This document shows positions 8,888 to 18,558 of a DNA stretch of 64,000 nt, one piece after another (position 1 is the stretch's first letter; each line of letters starts with the position of its first letter). The notes under the pieces were generated by a model. The model worked only from the letters and a program-made list of their open reading frames with translations. It did not search any database and was not told the origin of the DNA. Source of the stretch: Planctomycetota bacterium. Lineage in GTDB: Bacteria; Planctomycetota; Phycisphaerae; WQYP01. A program made the position numbers and the translations under genes. Where the stretch lies: assembly GCA_021819825.1 (NCBI GenBank), contig JAKAEZ010000002.1, positions 152,936 to 216,935 on the forward strand, written 5' to 3'.

Positions 8888-10225
8888 TCAGCGGGTGGCG
8901 GCTATAGCCATTCCGGCGGCGCTGATCCCGGTAATTTGCGCATCATGCACTAGAACGGCCGGCCCGTGAGTGGCGGTTATGCCGCTGTTTTGAAACCGTA
9001 TATCGCGAGCGTCCGCGATAATCATGCCGGTTTTGGCTTTTATATGCACGTTACGCAAAAGCACGTTGGCTACCGGGGCACCGGGCATTCCAATGATGTG
9101 CCCCGCCACCGGCGAGTGGACCGAGGTGAGATTGATAATGCGGATATTGCGCCAGATCGGCGTGTAACGTCCGATGGGCTTTGGCGACTGAAGCCAGGAG
9201 TTTTTCGGCGCGTGCGGATAATAGCTGGAAATAAAAATCGGCCAACGGACATTACGCATGGTGATATTTTCATAGGTAAGATTTTCCACGATGCCCGCGC
9301 GCCCCAGATTGGATTTCAGGCGTATGCCGGCGGTGGTGTGATTAAACGTGCAATTCTCCACCAGCAGATTGCGAATTCCGCCGCTGGTGAAGCTGCCGAT
9401 GGACATGCCATGGCCATAACCAAAGGCGCAATGGGTAATGACAATATTTTGGCTTTCAAAATGACTCTGGCTGCGATGTCCGCTTCCGCCAATGGCGATG
9501 CAGTCATCTCCATCGGAAATGCGGCAATGCGTGATCAGTACATCATGGCCGGAAAGGTCAATACCATCGGTATTGGGAGAATTGTGCGGTGTATGAATGA
9601 TAATATGTTCAATCGTGACGTCCTTGCAGGCATTTTGAATGGAAATATGGGTATTGGAGGGATCCTGCAGCCGCACGCCCTGAATCAATAATCGTGTGAT
9701 GTTATTCATCGAAAGCATCTGAGGCCGGTGCGGCAATTTCGGGACCGTGCCATTGGGCCGGCGACGGTATAAAGCCCACCAGGGGGCACCTTGGCCATTG
9801 ATGGTACCGTGGCCCGTGATGGCGATATCGTGCATATTGGAGGCGCGGATAAAATCAGGATACCTGCCGTGAATAAAGGGATATTTGCCATAAGGCAACA
9901 TTTTTAACAGTGCGCCTTTGGCCAGACGTAAATCCACATGGTTGGCCAGACGAATCGGGCCGCAGAGAAATGTACCCCGCGGAATTAGCACCGTACCGCC
10001 CCCGGCGTGGTCGCAGGCGCTAATCGCCTTCTCAATAGCTGCCGTCGCGGGTAACGTGCTATCGGCTGAAGCTCCATATCGCGTGATGTTGAAAACACGG
10101 TGGGGTATGACGGGCAATGCCGGAGCCGGTACGGGAATAGCAGCGGTGACTGAGGCCAGGGGGAGCGTTAAAAGTGCCAGACAGAAGCCGAATGCCGCCG
10201 CGCCGGTGGAACGAAGTGATGCCAT
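8888..10225 (-). CDS. GH28 polygalacturonase (secreted pectinase)
   Basis: 445 residues with a Sec signal (about residues 1-29). GH28 parallel beta-helix with the full active-site set: NTDG (Asp220), DGDD (Asp240 and Asp241), GHG (His272) and the RLKS substrate motif (Arg302, Lys304). The enzyme hydrolyses alpha-1,4-galacturonosyl or rhamnogalacturonan linkages outside the cytoplasm. AGGAG lies 8 bases before the ATG. The start of the mature protein (FNITRYGASADS) is the usual GH28 entry. Next to GH74 it points to combined attack on pectin and xyloglucan. Confidence 0.93.
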   Translation of the reverse strand: MASLRSTGAAAFGFCLALLTLPLASVTAAIPVPAPALPVIPHRVFNITRYGASADSTLPATAAIEKAISACDHAGGGTVLIPRGTFLCGPIRLANHVDLRLAKGALLKMLPYGKYPFIHGRYPDFIRASNMHDIAITGHGTINGQGAPWWALYRRRPNGTVPKLPHRPQMLSMNNITRLLIQGVRLQDPSNTHISIQNACKDVTIEHIIIHTPHNSPNTDGIDLSGHDVLITHCRISDGDDCIAIGGSGHRSQSHFESQNIVITHCAFGYGHGMSIGSFTSGGIRNLLVENCTFNHTTAGIRLKSNLGRAGIVENLTYENITMRNVRWPIFISSYYPHAPKNSWLQSPKPIGRYTPIWRNIRIINLTSVHSPVAGHIIGMPGAPVANVLLRNVHIKAKTGMIIADARDIRFQNSGITATHGPAVLVHDAQITGISAAGMAIAATR

Positions 10226-10462
10226 TGATTGAACTCCTGAAAATACACGTCCGCCAATTCAGACTATTTAGATGCTACGATGATTGGCCGAACTTGAAAA
10301 CTCTTGCCTGTATACTTTCAGTTGAATCTATTGCAGAATTAGCCGCGACGAAGGAAGGCGGCACATAGTCGCTCAACCGATCGGCAGGTCAGAACGTGCA
10401 GTGCTGAGAACTTTCTCGGCGGACGGGACAAATGGGATCCGCGACGCTGGTGTGGCCTGTTC

Positions 10463-12733
10463 CTATGCCCGATCCCCATAAATAATCCCGCGACCGCTGG
10501 TGCCCAGATATACGCGGCCATAAATTCTGGGATCGCCCGTGATGGCATCAATGGTGAAGAATTGATGCTGATAATCATTAATACGGGTCCAAGTGGCACC
10601 GGTATCGTCCGAACGGTAAATGCCATAGACACCATTCACCGTACCGACAATAAATATCGCTGGATAACTTAACCCCGGTGCCGCGCGGCCAAAGCCGATC
10701 CGCGTCGCGGAGTCGATAGCAGAAATGCGCGATACCTCGGCTCCCAAGGCCCTGCAGTGATATAGTCCGTGTGATGAAGCCAGCCATAAATCACCAGCTT
10801 GTCCAGGCACAGTTCGCAAAGAACCCGAACCGCGTGGAAATTGGCGATTCATGCGCTGAAACGAATTTCCCGCATCCGCACTCATATAAATATGCCCCTG
10901 CCGCGGACTAAAGGCGTAAAAGTGTTGCGGATTAACCCGATCAGAAATGACATGCCATCCCGGCTTTAACCCGCGGCATGACTGCCAGGATTCGCCGCGA
11001 TCATGCGTGACATGCGCCACCCGACTCGGGCCGCTCCATGGTCCTGATGCGGCCGTCCAGACAATGGTCTTAGCGTCCGGTGAAACAGCTATTTTCCCAT
11101 ACATGCTGTGGCGCGGAGCACGCCGGAACGGTGTCCAAGTGCTTCCACCATCCGTGGAAAACGCGCCATTTACCGCCCGTCCGCCAAACACGCGCACCAT
11201 AAAGGATGGCTCATGCGCGGAAAAATCAATGCCTGTATTATTTCCATAATTCGGATTCAACATGCCACCGGGCGGCGAGATTCGCAAATCGTCATGCTTG
11301 AACCCGTCAATATCACCCACGGTACTAAGCAGATGCGCTCCAGCGGGTGGGCTGATTAAATCCGTAACCACCGTTTCCTCAAAGCCGTCACAATAAAATT
11401 TCCAATGGCTCGGCCGGCCGCTATCCGCCGCCATGACATCCGTCGTTTCAAATATGCCCCACCCCGTGGTGTACAGCACACGATTGGAATTGTGGGGATC
11501 TATTTGCAAACTGCCGATCCAGTTTGTGACCATCGGATGCGCGGAATGAAAATTCAGCCAGGGGGCGGATTCCACGGACCAGATGCCGCCATGGTTGGGG
11601 CTTATCGGCTTCCACTGTTTGCCGCCATCGGTGGAACGGAAAATAATGTCGCCGCCGTTCCAGCGGCAGAATGTACCGGCCATCACGGTACCGGGATGGT
11701 TTACATCAATAGCCACGGTTCCATAACCAAAACTGCGCCGATCTTTTTTTGGGGATAATGGTGTAATATCGGTCCAGGTTCCTTCATGGGTATTAAATTT
11801 CCAGACGGCACCATCGGTCATACTGTTGGGGCCGGGTTGTTTGCCATAACTGATGTAAAGTGAGCCATCGGCGGCTAATGCCGCGTGGTTGGGCCGCAGG
11901 CCAAGCGGTTGTCCGGCGAGTTTATGCCATGTGATTCCGGCATCGGTGCTGCGATACATGCCGCCATGCGGTGTTGATGCCCCGGCGTAGATGATCGGCG
12001 TAGGGTGGCCGGGGTTGTCGCTGCGGGTGTCATAAATGACGAAAACCGTGCCCACTCCGCCGGTATCCTGCGGAAGTGGAAAACTTTTTACCTGATGCCA
12101 GGATTCGCCGTGGTCCCGACTTTTCCACAGACCATTGAGCCGGGAGCCGAAAAAAAGCGTGGCCGGCGCGTGGGGATCCACCGCCAGGCGCTCACCATTA
12201 AATCGTCCGGCTTCGTTTCCCCCAAGTTTGATGGGCAAATTGGTTTTTTGCCACGTTTTCCCCTGATCCATTGAACGTAAAATGGCACCAGGTTTGGCCC
12301 ACGGCTGAGTGTACATGCCCGCGGCGATATACACGCGGCTTGGATCGGTTGGATCCACGGCAACGCTTTCAATCCCGGATAAATACCAATCCGGCCCACC
12401 AACCCAATCCGTAATGGGCGTCCAGCGATCGCTGCCGGGATCCAGACGATACGCCCCGCCCACATCCGTGCGGGCATAGATCAGCCCGCGCACCGTGGGG
12501 TGCGGAATAATTCCCACAACAAATCCACCGCCATGGATGGCAACATTGGTCCAGCGATATCCGGATGAATTCGGAACCGCCATAGCATCCGCGCCTCGCG
12601 CGGGCGAAGTTGCGGAACGGTCGAAAATGCCGAAAGCCTGCCCTGCGGCGATCGCAGTGGCTGAAGCCAATACTTTCCGGCGAGAAAAACTGGCCGCCGG
12701 TCTGCTTTCCAAGGAACATCTGAATTTCGCCAT
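10463..12733 (-). CDS. Tat-exported GH74 xyloglucanase
   Basis: 756 residues; Tat signal with twin arginine in SFSRRKVLASATAIAAGQA. Two seven-bladed propellers built from BNR/Asp-box-like repeats (STDGGKQWKP, SADAGNSFQRM, SDDTGATWTRI). GH74 catalytic aspartates fit YARTDVGGAYR (Asp90) and STVGDIDGFKH (Asp474). Family members cut the beta-1,4-glucan backbone of xyloglucan. AGAGGA lies 7 bases upstream of the ATG. It lies 68 bases downstream of the YicI-type alpha-xylosidase gene, most likely in one transcript. Confidence 0.92.
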   Translation of the reverse strand: MAKFRCSLESRPAASFSRRKVLASATAIAAGQAFGIFDRSATSPARGADAMAVPNSSGYRWTNVAIHGGGFVVGIIPHPTVRGLIYARTDVGGAYRLDPGSDRWTPITDWVGGPDWYLSGIESVAVDPTDPSRVYIAAGMYTQPWAKPGAILRSMDQGKTWQKTNLPIKLGGNEAGRFNGERLAVDPHAPATLFFGSRLNGLWKSRDHGESWHQVKSFPLPQDTGGVGTVFVIYDTRSDNPGHPTPIIYAGASTPHGGMYRSTDAGITWHKLAGQPLGLRPNHAALAADGSLYISYGKQPGPNSMTDGAVWKFNTHEGTWTDITPLSPKKDRRSFGYGTVAIDVNHPGTVMAGTFCRWNGGDIIFRSTDGGKQWKPISPNHGGIWSVESAPWLNFHSAHPMVTNWIGSLQIDPHNSNRVLYTTGWGIFETTDVMAADSGRPSHWKFYCDGFEETVVTDLISPPAGAHLLSTVGDIDGFKHDDLRISPPGGMLNPNYGNNTGIDFSAHEPSFMVRVFGGRAVNGAFSTDGGSTWTPFRRAPRHSMYGKIAVSPDAKTIVWTAASGPWSGPSRVAHVTHDRGESWQSCRGLKPGWHVISDRVNPQHFYAFSPRQGHIYMSADAGNSFQRMNRQFPRGSGSLRTVPGQAGDLWLASSHGLYHCRALGAEVSRISAIDSATRIGFGRAAPGLSYPAIFIVGTVNGVYGIYRSDDTGATWTRINDYQHQFFTIDAITGDPRIYGRVYLGTSGRGIIYGDRA

Positions 12734-12801
12734 CGCACTATCCTCTGAACGGATCTCAATATAAATGATAATAACTGTAAAATACGATCAGCTTGCGATA
12801 A

Positions 12802-15234
12802 TCAATACCGCGCGGAATCGCCATTTTGGCCATGGCCCAGGCGCACGGGTGCCAAAGCGCCTGAGCGATCGGCTAATCTCCCATGCCCGGCGTGACCAAG
12901 CGATTCCGGAAATGCCACAATCAACGGCTCCCCGGTGTGCTGCCATTCAACACGCCACCCTTCCGGTGTTTCCCCCGACTCGCGGCCATTAATGACATCC
13001 CTAACGGCGCGGCAATGCCGCAGCGTCACGCTTACACACTTCGCTTTGCCATCCGATTTGAAAACAATCTCACCGGGTCGGCGCTGCACATGAAAGACCG
13101 CCTCCTCTGCGTTGACTGCCGCCACACGCACATTACGTTCGGTGCCCACATCCAGATCAAATATATCCAGCGTTAGCGGCTCCCCACACGACCAATGCGG
13201 TCGTTGCGTTTCGCCGGAAATCGGGATAATGGAATTGGCCTTCACAAATAGCGGCAATTCCATAAAGTTCATTTGTTCCCGTCTCCAACTGCCGCCTTCC
13301 ACCACCCGGTTGGTCAGTAAATTGGTCCAATATCCCTGCGGCAGATAATATTCCGCCACGCCGTCGGCACGGAATATCGGCGCGACCAATATGGATGCAC
13401 CGAGCATATATTGCCGGTCTAAATATCGGCATGCCGGATCGTCCGGATATTCCAATACCATGGCCCGCAACACCGGCCAACCATATTGCGCGGCATCTTG
13501 CGCGGCGGAATAAAGATAGGGGAAAAGTCGGTTTTTTAATGCCGTAAAATGCCGCATGACATCTACCGATTCTTCATCAAACAACCACGGCACCCGGTAC
13601 GATTCCGATCCGTGCAGTCGGCTATGGGTAGACAACAACCCAAACGCAATCCAGCGCTTATACAACCCCGCATCCGCTTTGCCCGTGAATCCTCCGATGT
13701 CATGACTCCAGAATGCCGGGCCGGACATGCAGAAGCTTAGGCCTCCGCGAAGATCCTCCGCCATGGATTCAAACGTAGCTTCGCAATCACCACCCCAGGA
13801 AACGGGGAATTTCTGAATGCCGGTTGTGCCCGATCTGCCGAATACCAGTGCCTGGCCTTGGCCATGACGCTTTTCCAGCAGTTCAAATACGCACTTGTTA
13901 TACAGATAACTATAATAGTTGTGCATATTTTCCGGATCAGAGCCATCAAAATACTCAACCCCATCGGTTGGAATATATTCACCAAAATCCGTCTTAAAGG
14001 CGTCCACACCCATGTCCAGCAGCGACTGCAGCTTGCCGCAATACCACTGTCGCGCAGCGGGATTGGTAAAATCCACCAGCGCCATGCCGGGCTGCCAGGC
14101 GTCGCGCTGAAATACCGAACCATCCCGCCGGCGGATGAAATAGTTATTTTTTCGCCCTTCCGTAAACAGCACAGAAAGTTGGGATATATATGGATTAATC
14201 CATACACATATTTTCAACCCTTTGGCTTTCAGGCGTTTAAGCATCCCTTCCGGATCGGGAAAGGCCGTGCGATCCCACTGAAAGTCGCACCATTGCCGCT
14301 CTTTCATCCAGAAACAGTCGAAATGAAATACGCTTAATGGAATGCCGCGCCGGGCCATGCCATCGACAAATTCCATCACAGTTTTCTCATCATATCGGGT
14401 GGTAAACGAGGTGCTAAGCCACAAGCCAAACGACCATGCGGGCGGCACCGCGGGACGTCCGCTTAACAAGGTGTACTTACTTAAAACGTCTTTCAGGTCC
14501 GGCCCATGGAACAGGTAATAATCCAAGGCCTCTCCGGGAACGCTAAATTGCATTTGCGAGACACGCTCAGTGCCAATTTCAAAATCCACTTTTCCCGGCG
14601 AATTCACCAGTACGCCATAGCCGCGGCTCGACAGGTAAAAGGGTATGTTTTTATACGCCAAGTCACTGGCGGTACCGCCGTCCTCATTCCAGATGACCAC
14701 GTTCTGCCCGTTTTTTACAAGTGGGCCGAAGCGTTCCCCCAACGCATAAATGCACTCCCCCACGGCCATGGTCAACCGCTGCATCATAAACGCGCCCGAG
14801 GCCTGAACCTGCATGTATCCAAGGCTTTCAGGACCGGCCTGGGTAATGACATTCCCCTGCGAGTCCAGAAAGTGCATGCCCCAACTTTCTTTATCGATGC
14901 GGACCGTCAGATTACCGGTCGTTAAAAGAATCTCCGTCGGCTGATCTTTCACCGCCCAATTGGAACTGGCCGCCTGATAATCCAAATCAAACCCGGCAGG
15001 TAACGCGTCGGCTGGTTTGTGATGATGAATTTGCACACGCGCAACATCAGGCATGGGAGAGGAAATACATAATTCCAGAATCGTTCCTTCAAACCTATCA
15101 GCCCCTTGCGTTCCGGCGTGGTCCAGTGTCCAGAGCCGAACGGCATTTTTTTCAATACGGTGGCGATAAAGTCTCTTGGCCACGGATGGGGTTACCTCAG
15201 GTCGCCACCGCCATGCACCATGCCTGAATTTCAT
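12802..15234 (-). CDS. yicI: YicI-type GH31 alpha-xylosidase, cytoplasmic
   Basis: 810 residues, no signal peptide. Catalytic nucleophile Asp416 in FKTDFGEY and acid/base Asp483 in VSWGGDCEAT. With the ATG at 15234 the numbering nearly equals E. coli YicI (416 and 482), which supports this start over the GTG at 15243. Other family segments: PPAWSFGLWLSTSFTTRYDE, FHFDCFWMKERQWCDFQWD and FWSHDIGGFTG. The enzyme releases alpha-xylose from imported xyloglucan oligosaccharides such as isoprimeverose. It lies downstream of the XylR-like regulator gene and upstream of GH74. Confidence 0.94.
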   Translation of the reverse strand: MKFRHGAWRWRPEVTPSVAKRLYRHRIEKNAVRLWTLDHAGTQGADRFEGTILELCISSPMPDVARVQIHHHKPADALPAGFDLDYQAASSNWAVKDQPTEILLTTGNLTVRIDKESWGMHFLDSQGNVITQAGPESLGYMQVQASGAFMMQRLTMAVGECIYALGERFGPLVKNGQNVVIWNEDGGTASDLAYKNIPFYLSSRGYGVLVNSPGKVDFEIGTERVSQMQFSVPGEALDYYLFHGPDLKDVLSKYTLLSGRPAVPPAWSFGLWLSTSFTTRYDEKTVMEFVDGMARRGIPLSVFHFDCFWMKERQWCDFQWDRTAFPDPEGMLKRLKAKGLKICVWINPYISQLSVLFTEGRKNNYFIRRRDGSVFQRDAWQPGMALVDFTNPAARQWYCGKLQSLLDMGVDAFKTDFGEYIPTDGVEYFDGSDPENMHNYYSYLYNKCVFELLEKRHGQGQALVFGRSGTTGIQKFPVSWGGDCEATFESMAEDLRGGLSFCMSGPAFWSHDIGGFTGKADAGLYKRWIAFGLLSTHSRLHGSESYRVPWLFDEESVDVMRHFTALKNRLFPYLYSAAQDAAQYGWPVLRAMVLEYPDDPACRYLDRQYMLGASILVAPIFRADGVAEYYLPQGYWTNLLTNRVVEGGSWRREQMNFMELPLFVKANSIIPISGETQRPHWSCGEPLTLDIFDLDVGTERNVRVAAVNAEEAVFHVQRRPGEIVFKSDGKAKCVSVTLRHCRAVRDVINGRESGETPEGWRVEWQHTGEPLIVAFPESLGHAGHGRLADRSGALAPVRLGHGQNGDSARY

Positions 15235-15906
15235 ATCACACACCCGTTACAATCGATTTTTGAATCGGCTATCGACGATCCTGCCATTAAATCGGCACAA
15301 CCCCGTTGATTAGGCGACTGTTTTACCAGCCTTCAGGCGGTAATGGCGAGGAGCGCTGGCGTTATAGCAACGTGCAGATCTGCCCGCATTCCGCGCATGT
15401 TATTAACCGCTCTCTTTTTCCACGGACGGCCGATAATCTAGTGCCCAACGGAACCAATCCGCCGCCGAACCTTGAACATTTAGTTTACAGCGGGCCAAGG
15501 CTTCCGCCACTACGTACAGCGCAAAAGTTTTTACCACCAGCGCAAAAGTGAACTTTGCATCGCCATGCGTCAGTGCGCGTAATTGCCAGGTTGCCACGGC
15601 CATTACTCGGACAGTCACTCAGGCTCTGTCCCATCAAGAATTTAGGGCAGATCCCCCAAACCACACCTCTCGCGGCCATACGGCCTCACTGGAGCGTAGC
15701 GATATTTCCGGGCGGGCAGCGACATTGATGGCATCATTGTCGGCGATAAGAGAATGGTTTCTCTTGGAACAGGCGCTCCAGTGGCCTGACCGGATTTATT
15801 GCCACTCTTCTCCCTGCCTACCCATTGTTTATCCGCACCGGCCCCGAGGCTTAAACGTGACGGTAATCAGCTGACCGTATTCATCGGCGGCAGAATACCT
15901 GCTAGA
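15235..15906. other. Intergenic region with possible insertion-sequence remnants
   Basis: About 670 bases. No intact gene is supported; a 71-residue minus-strand ORF (15403-15618) has plausible composition but no Shine-Dalgarno or recognisable family. Bases 15596-15614 match the end of the MITE at 47.4 kb. The promoter of the alpha-xylosidase gene should be at the low-coordinate end, but no clear boxes were found. Confidence 0.5.
15596..15614. repeat. Relic of a transposon terminal repeat
   Basis: ACGGCCATTACTCGGACAG matches the inner part of both terminal repeats of the element at 47415-47700 (right end GGCGATTACTCGGACAG, left end complement GGCCATTACTTGGACAG). The outer part is disturbed: after GGACAG an extra TCACTCAG precedes GCTC. 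This suggests a decayed end of the same element family. Confidence 0.45.
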
Positions 15907-17061
15907 TTATTCCAGCGCCTGATGGCGGCGAAATGCGGCGGGGGTTTCACCGGTGACTTGCCGAAAGACGCGGCAAAGGCGGCCCGCGCTGCTGAATCCG
16001 CTGCGTTGTGCCACTACAGAAAGTTTAATATCCGTGGTAACCAGAAGGTTTTTCGCGCGCGCGATACGACATCGCTGAACTTCATCAAGAATACTACGGC
16101 CAATAAGCTCGCGGAAGCGGTGCTCCAATGTACGCCTACGGGTGGGCACCATTCGCAGCACTTCGGTAACGCCAATTCCACGGTGAGCGTTGGTCTGAAT
16201 AAATCTGACGGCGGATAAGACCTCGGTGTCCTCAATGGCAAAAATGTCCGTGGATTGTCGCTCCACCACCCGCACGGGTTGTAAAAGCAACGGATTGGCA
16301 ACACGTTTGCCCTCCATGAGTTCTGCCAACGCCTTTCCGGCCTCCCACCCGATCCGCTCGGCACCGGTATTAATGCTGGACAGTGGGGGCCGTGACATTT
16401 GGCAGAGAAGTTCCTCATCGTCAACTCCAAGAATGGCCGCTTGATCCGGGACTCGAATTCCCTCCTGATTACACAATTCCGAAAGTGTCAGCGCCCAGTC
16501 ATCGTCAATCGCAAAAATTCCGACGGGCTTCGGAAGCTCACGCAGCCATTTACGCAATGTTTTGTCCGGCGTGGTACGGAACGCCACCGACCATGAGACA
16601 GTTGGCCGGGCCACTTCACCGATTCTGAAACAGTTTACGTTGGCGGCGGCAAGAGCCGCGACAAATCCATCGCGCCGTTCGATGGCAAATTTTGCTGAGG
16701 TTTCACCGATAATAGCCAGATTTTTAAATCCCCGCTGCAATAAATACTCGGCGGCCATTCGTCCAACCGCAACATCATCTATGCTCACGCGGGTTGAATC
16801 AGGAAGGTCAAACCAGTTGAAGACATCAATGGTTGGCAACGAAAATCCTCGCAGCAACTGTTTTACGCTCTGATCATGGTAGCCGACCACAATTCCATCA
16901 GGGCACCACCTGTGAAGCGCTTGCAGTTCTTTGGATTTTAATTCACAGCCTTGATATAACCAATTGGGGCGCGTTTCCATGAATCGCAAAAGTCCTCGAA
17001 TTACATCTTCTCTGTAACCAACGGCCAGTTCGATGACGATGGCGATACGCTTCGCGGTCAT
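15907..17061 (-). CDS. XylR-like transcriptional regulator (periplasmic-binding-like domain plus AraC HTH)
   Basis: 384 residues from the ATG at 17061 (GGAG 6 bases upstream; a longer frame to 17118 is less likely). Residues about 1-270 form a LacI/PBP1-type sugar-sensing domain (MTAKRIAIVIELAVGYREDV, VGRMAAEYLLQRGFKNLAIIG, FAIDDDWALTLSELC). The last about 100 residues are an AraC-type double helix-turn-helix (RRRTLEHRFRELIGRSILDE, VAQRSGFSSAGRLCRVFRQ). This is the architecture of XylR, the xylose-responsive activator. It is upstream of the xylosidase/GH74 genes on the same strand and divergent from the PEP-CTERM/pseudopilin genes, so it could control both. Confidence 0.9.
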   Translation of the reverse strand: MTAKRIAIVIELAVGYREDVIRGLLRFMETRPNWLYQGCELKSKELQALHRWCPDGIVVGYHDQSVKQLLRGFSLPTIDVFNWFDLPDSTRVSIDDVAVGRMAAEYLLQRGFKNLAIIGETSAKFAIERRDGFVAALAAANVNCFRIGEVARPTVSWSVAFRTTPDKTLRKWLRELPKPVGIFAIDDDWALTLSELCNQEGIRVPDQAAILGVDDEELLCQMSRPPLSSINTGAERIGWEAGKALAELMEGKRVANPLLLQPVRVVERQSTDIFAIEDTEVLSAVRFIQTNAHRGIGVTEVLRMVPTRRRTLEHRFRELIGRSILDEVQRCRIARAKNLLVTTDIKLSVVAQRSGFSSAGRLCRVFRQVTGETPAAFRRHQALE

Positions 17062-17663
17062 GGATATCTCCAAGTTATCAGTTGCCACAGCGTACCCCAC
17101 GTTAACTATGCCGGTCAAACGGCCCGCAGATAAGTTACTGCGGATTCACTTGGCGGCAGGGAACTGCTCGGCCCCAGGGCATTCCGCATTCCAGGCCACG
17201 AACATCTAAGCGTTGGAGTACGTTGACGCATTGGCCGAAAACCGGTAGGAACAACCTCAAATCCAGGATGAACCCGGCGTCTAAGTCACTTGCGCGAAAC
17301 GCACATAGTTTTGCCGCGTTAAGCCAATTTGACGAGTTATAGTAAGTTCATTGGCGGAAGCAATCTGCACGCCAAGATTTTGTAAAATGGCTGTCACCAA
17401 AGCAATTCTGCAGAAGGTGGCGGTTAGAAGGTTGGCTGAACAGGAAAGGAGGTTACTGGACCGCATGACTCCCGGATCCCATGTGGCCGCCGCAGCTACA
17501 TGGCCAAGGCGGGTAGCCCTTGAACCGTACGCGGATAAATAAGGTCCGTAATTGCCGCCCGGTTTTTCGGCCGAGCAGTGCATGCTACGGAGTTAACGCT
17601 CCACAATTTCTGACCGCGTGGTTGGGTGGGAGCTGAGGTTCTGACTTTTTTGGAGAAATGACC
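17062..17663. other. Divergent intergenic region between regulator and PEP-CTERM gene
   Basis: About 600 bases with no supported gene; the short ORFs on both strands here overlap one another and lack Shine-Dalgarno sites. It should hold the promoters and operators of the XylR-like gene and of the PEP-CTERM gene. No confident -35/-10 pair or operator was identified. Confidence 0.5.
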
Positions 17664-18437
17664 ATGTTTTCAAAATTTTCTTTCGCGCGTTATCCCATGT
17701 CAAAGGTCTCGGCGGTAGTTGGCATCGCCGTCGCCGGGATAGCACTGTCCACGGCGGGTGCTGACGGCGGAACCATTTCCGGCACAATGGCCGCGGCACC
17801 GGCAAGTTCGGCCGCCAGCCCCATTGATATCAGTACTGGTGCTTCGGATTGGGTGTATTTCGGTCTCAACAGCGCCGGCTCATACAGCATTACACCCAGC
17901 ACCAAGGCGGGTGGCCCGAACTCTTTTAGTGCGTTGACCGGCGGTAATTTAGTCGACGGATTTCAAAACGGCACCGCTCCACAATACGCAACCGGGCTTA
18001 ACTTTCTATCCTTCAGTGGCGGATCGCCAACGTCTTCTGACACATCAAATATCTACGCCTATTCGAGCTTTACACCTTCGTCTTTTTCATTTACCCAGAC
18101 GCTTCTGGGCTCGTCGGAGGTTATGGACGTTTATCTCAACTCCTACAATGCGAACCATGACATTACCGCAAGCCTTAGCTCCGGCGGAAGTTATACCTTC
18201 AATAATGCGCTGCCACAAAGCGGCCTCGCCGGTGAGCTTACATTAAATATTGCGGGCGCACCCGGGGATACACTGACTTTCTCCGACACGGCGGTGAGTA
18301 CCGGGCAGTTTGCCAATATCGGCATCCAGGCGGTGACTGTCACCGCGGTGCCAGAGCCGACAACGATCTGCCTGGTAGCCCTAGCCGGCTCTGTAGCGTT
18401 GATTGCCCGGAAAAGAGTGCTACGGAAAAGGGTTTGA
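17664..18437 (+). CDS. PEP-CTERM sorted exported protein
   Basis: 257 residues. The start at 17664 is preferred because GGAG is 8 bases upstream; the ATG at 17658 is only 2 bases from it. Signal peptide about residues 12-34 (KVSAVVGIAVAGIALSTAG). The body is a Ser/Gly/Thr-rich beta-type domain without a recognised catalytic motif. The tail is a complete PEP-CTERM signal: VPEP, a hydrophobic helix (TICLVALAGSVALIA) and RKRVLRKR. In exosortase systems this tail is processed at the membrane and the protein is carried to the surface; no exosortase is in the window. Ends at a strong terminator. Confidence 0.85.
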   Translation: MFSKFSFARYPMSKVSAVVGIAVAGIALSTAGADGGTISGTMAAAPASSAASPIDISTGASDWVYFGLNSAGSYSITPSTKAGGPNSFSALTGGNLVDGFQNGTAPQYATGLNFLSFSGGSPTSSDTSNIYAYSSFTPSSFSFTQTLLGSSEVMDVYLNSYNANHDITASLSSGGSYTFNNALPQSGLAGELTLNIAGAPGDTLTFSDTAVSTGQFANIGIQAVTVTAVPEPTTICLVALAGSVALIARKRVLRKRV

Positions 18438-18445
18438 TGCCTCCC

Positions 18446-18490
18446 AAGGTATGGCCGCAGCCTGGCCTGAGGCGACGGCCATACCTTTTA
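18446..18490 (+). terminator. Intrinsic terminator after the PEP-CTERM gene
   Basis: AAGGTATGGCCG (18446-18457) pairs perfectly over 12 bases with CGGCCATACCTT (18476-18487), with an 18-base loop and TTA following. It starts 8 bases after the stop codon. Confidence 0.8.
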
Positions 18491-18558
18491 GTCAGGCTGT
18501 AGTTGTTTTAGCGTCGTTGCCGGACATACAGATGTCCCTATTTTAAGGAGATACATAC

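Noticed and set aside
8966..9691. 241-residue plus-strand ORF
   Set aside because: It is antisense to the GH28 gene, which has a signal peptide and all catalytic motifs. The ORF has no recognised motif or Shine-Dalgarno.
17281..17583. ORFs on both strands in the divergent region before the PEP-CTERM gene
   Set aside because: They overlap one another, lack Shine-Dalgarno sites, and no protein family is recognisable.
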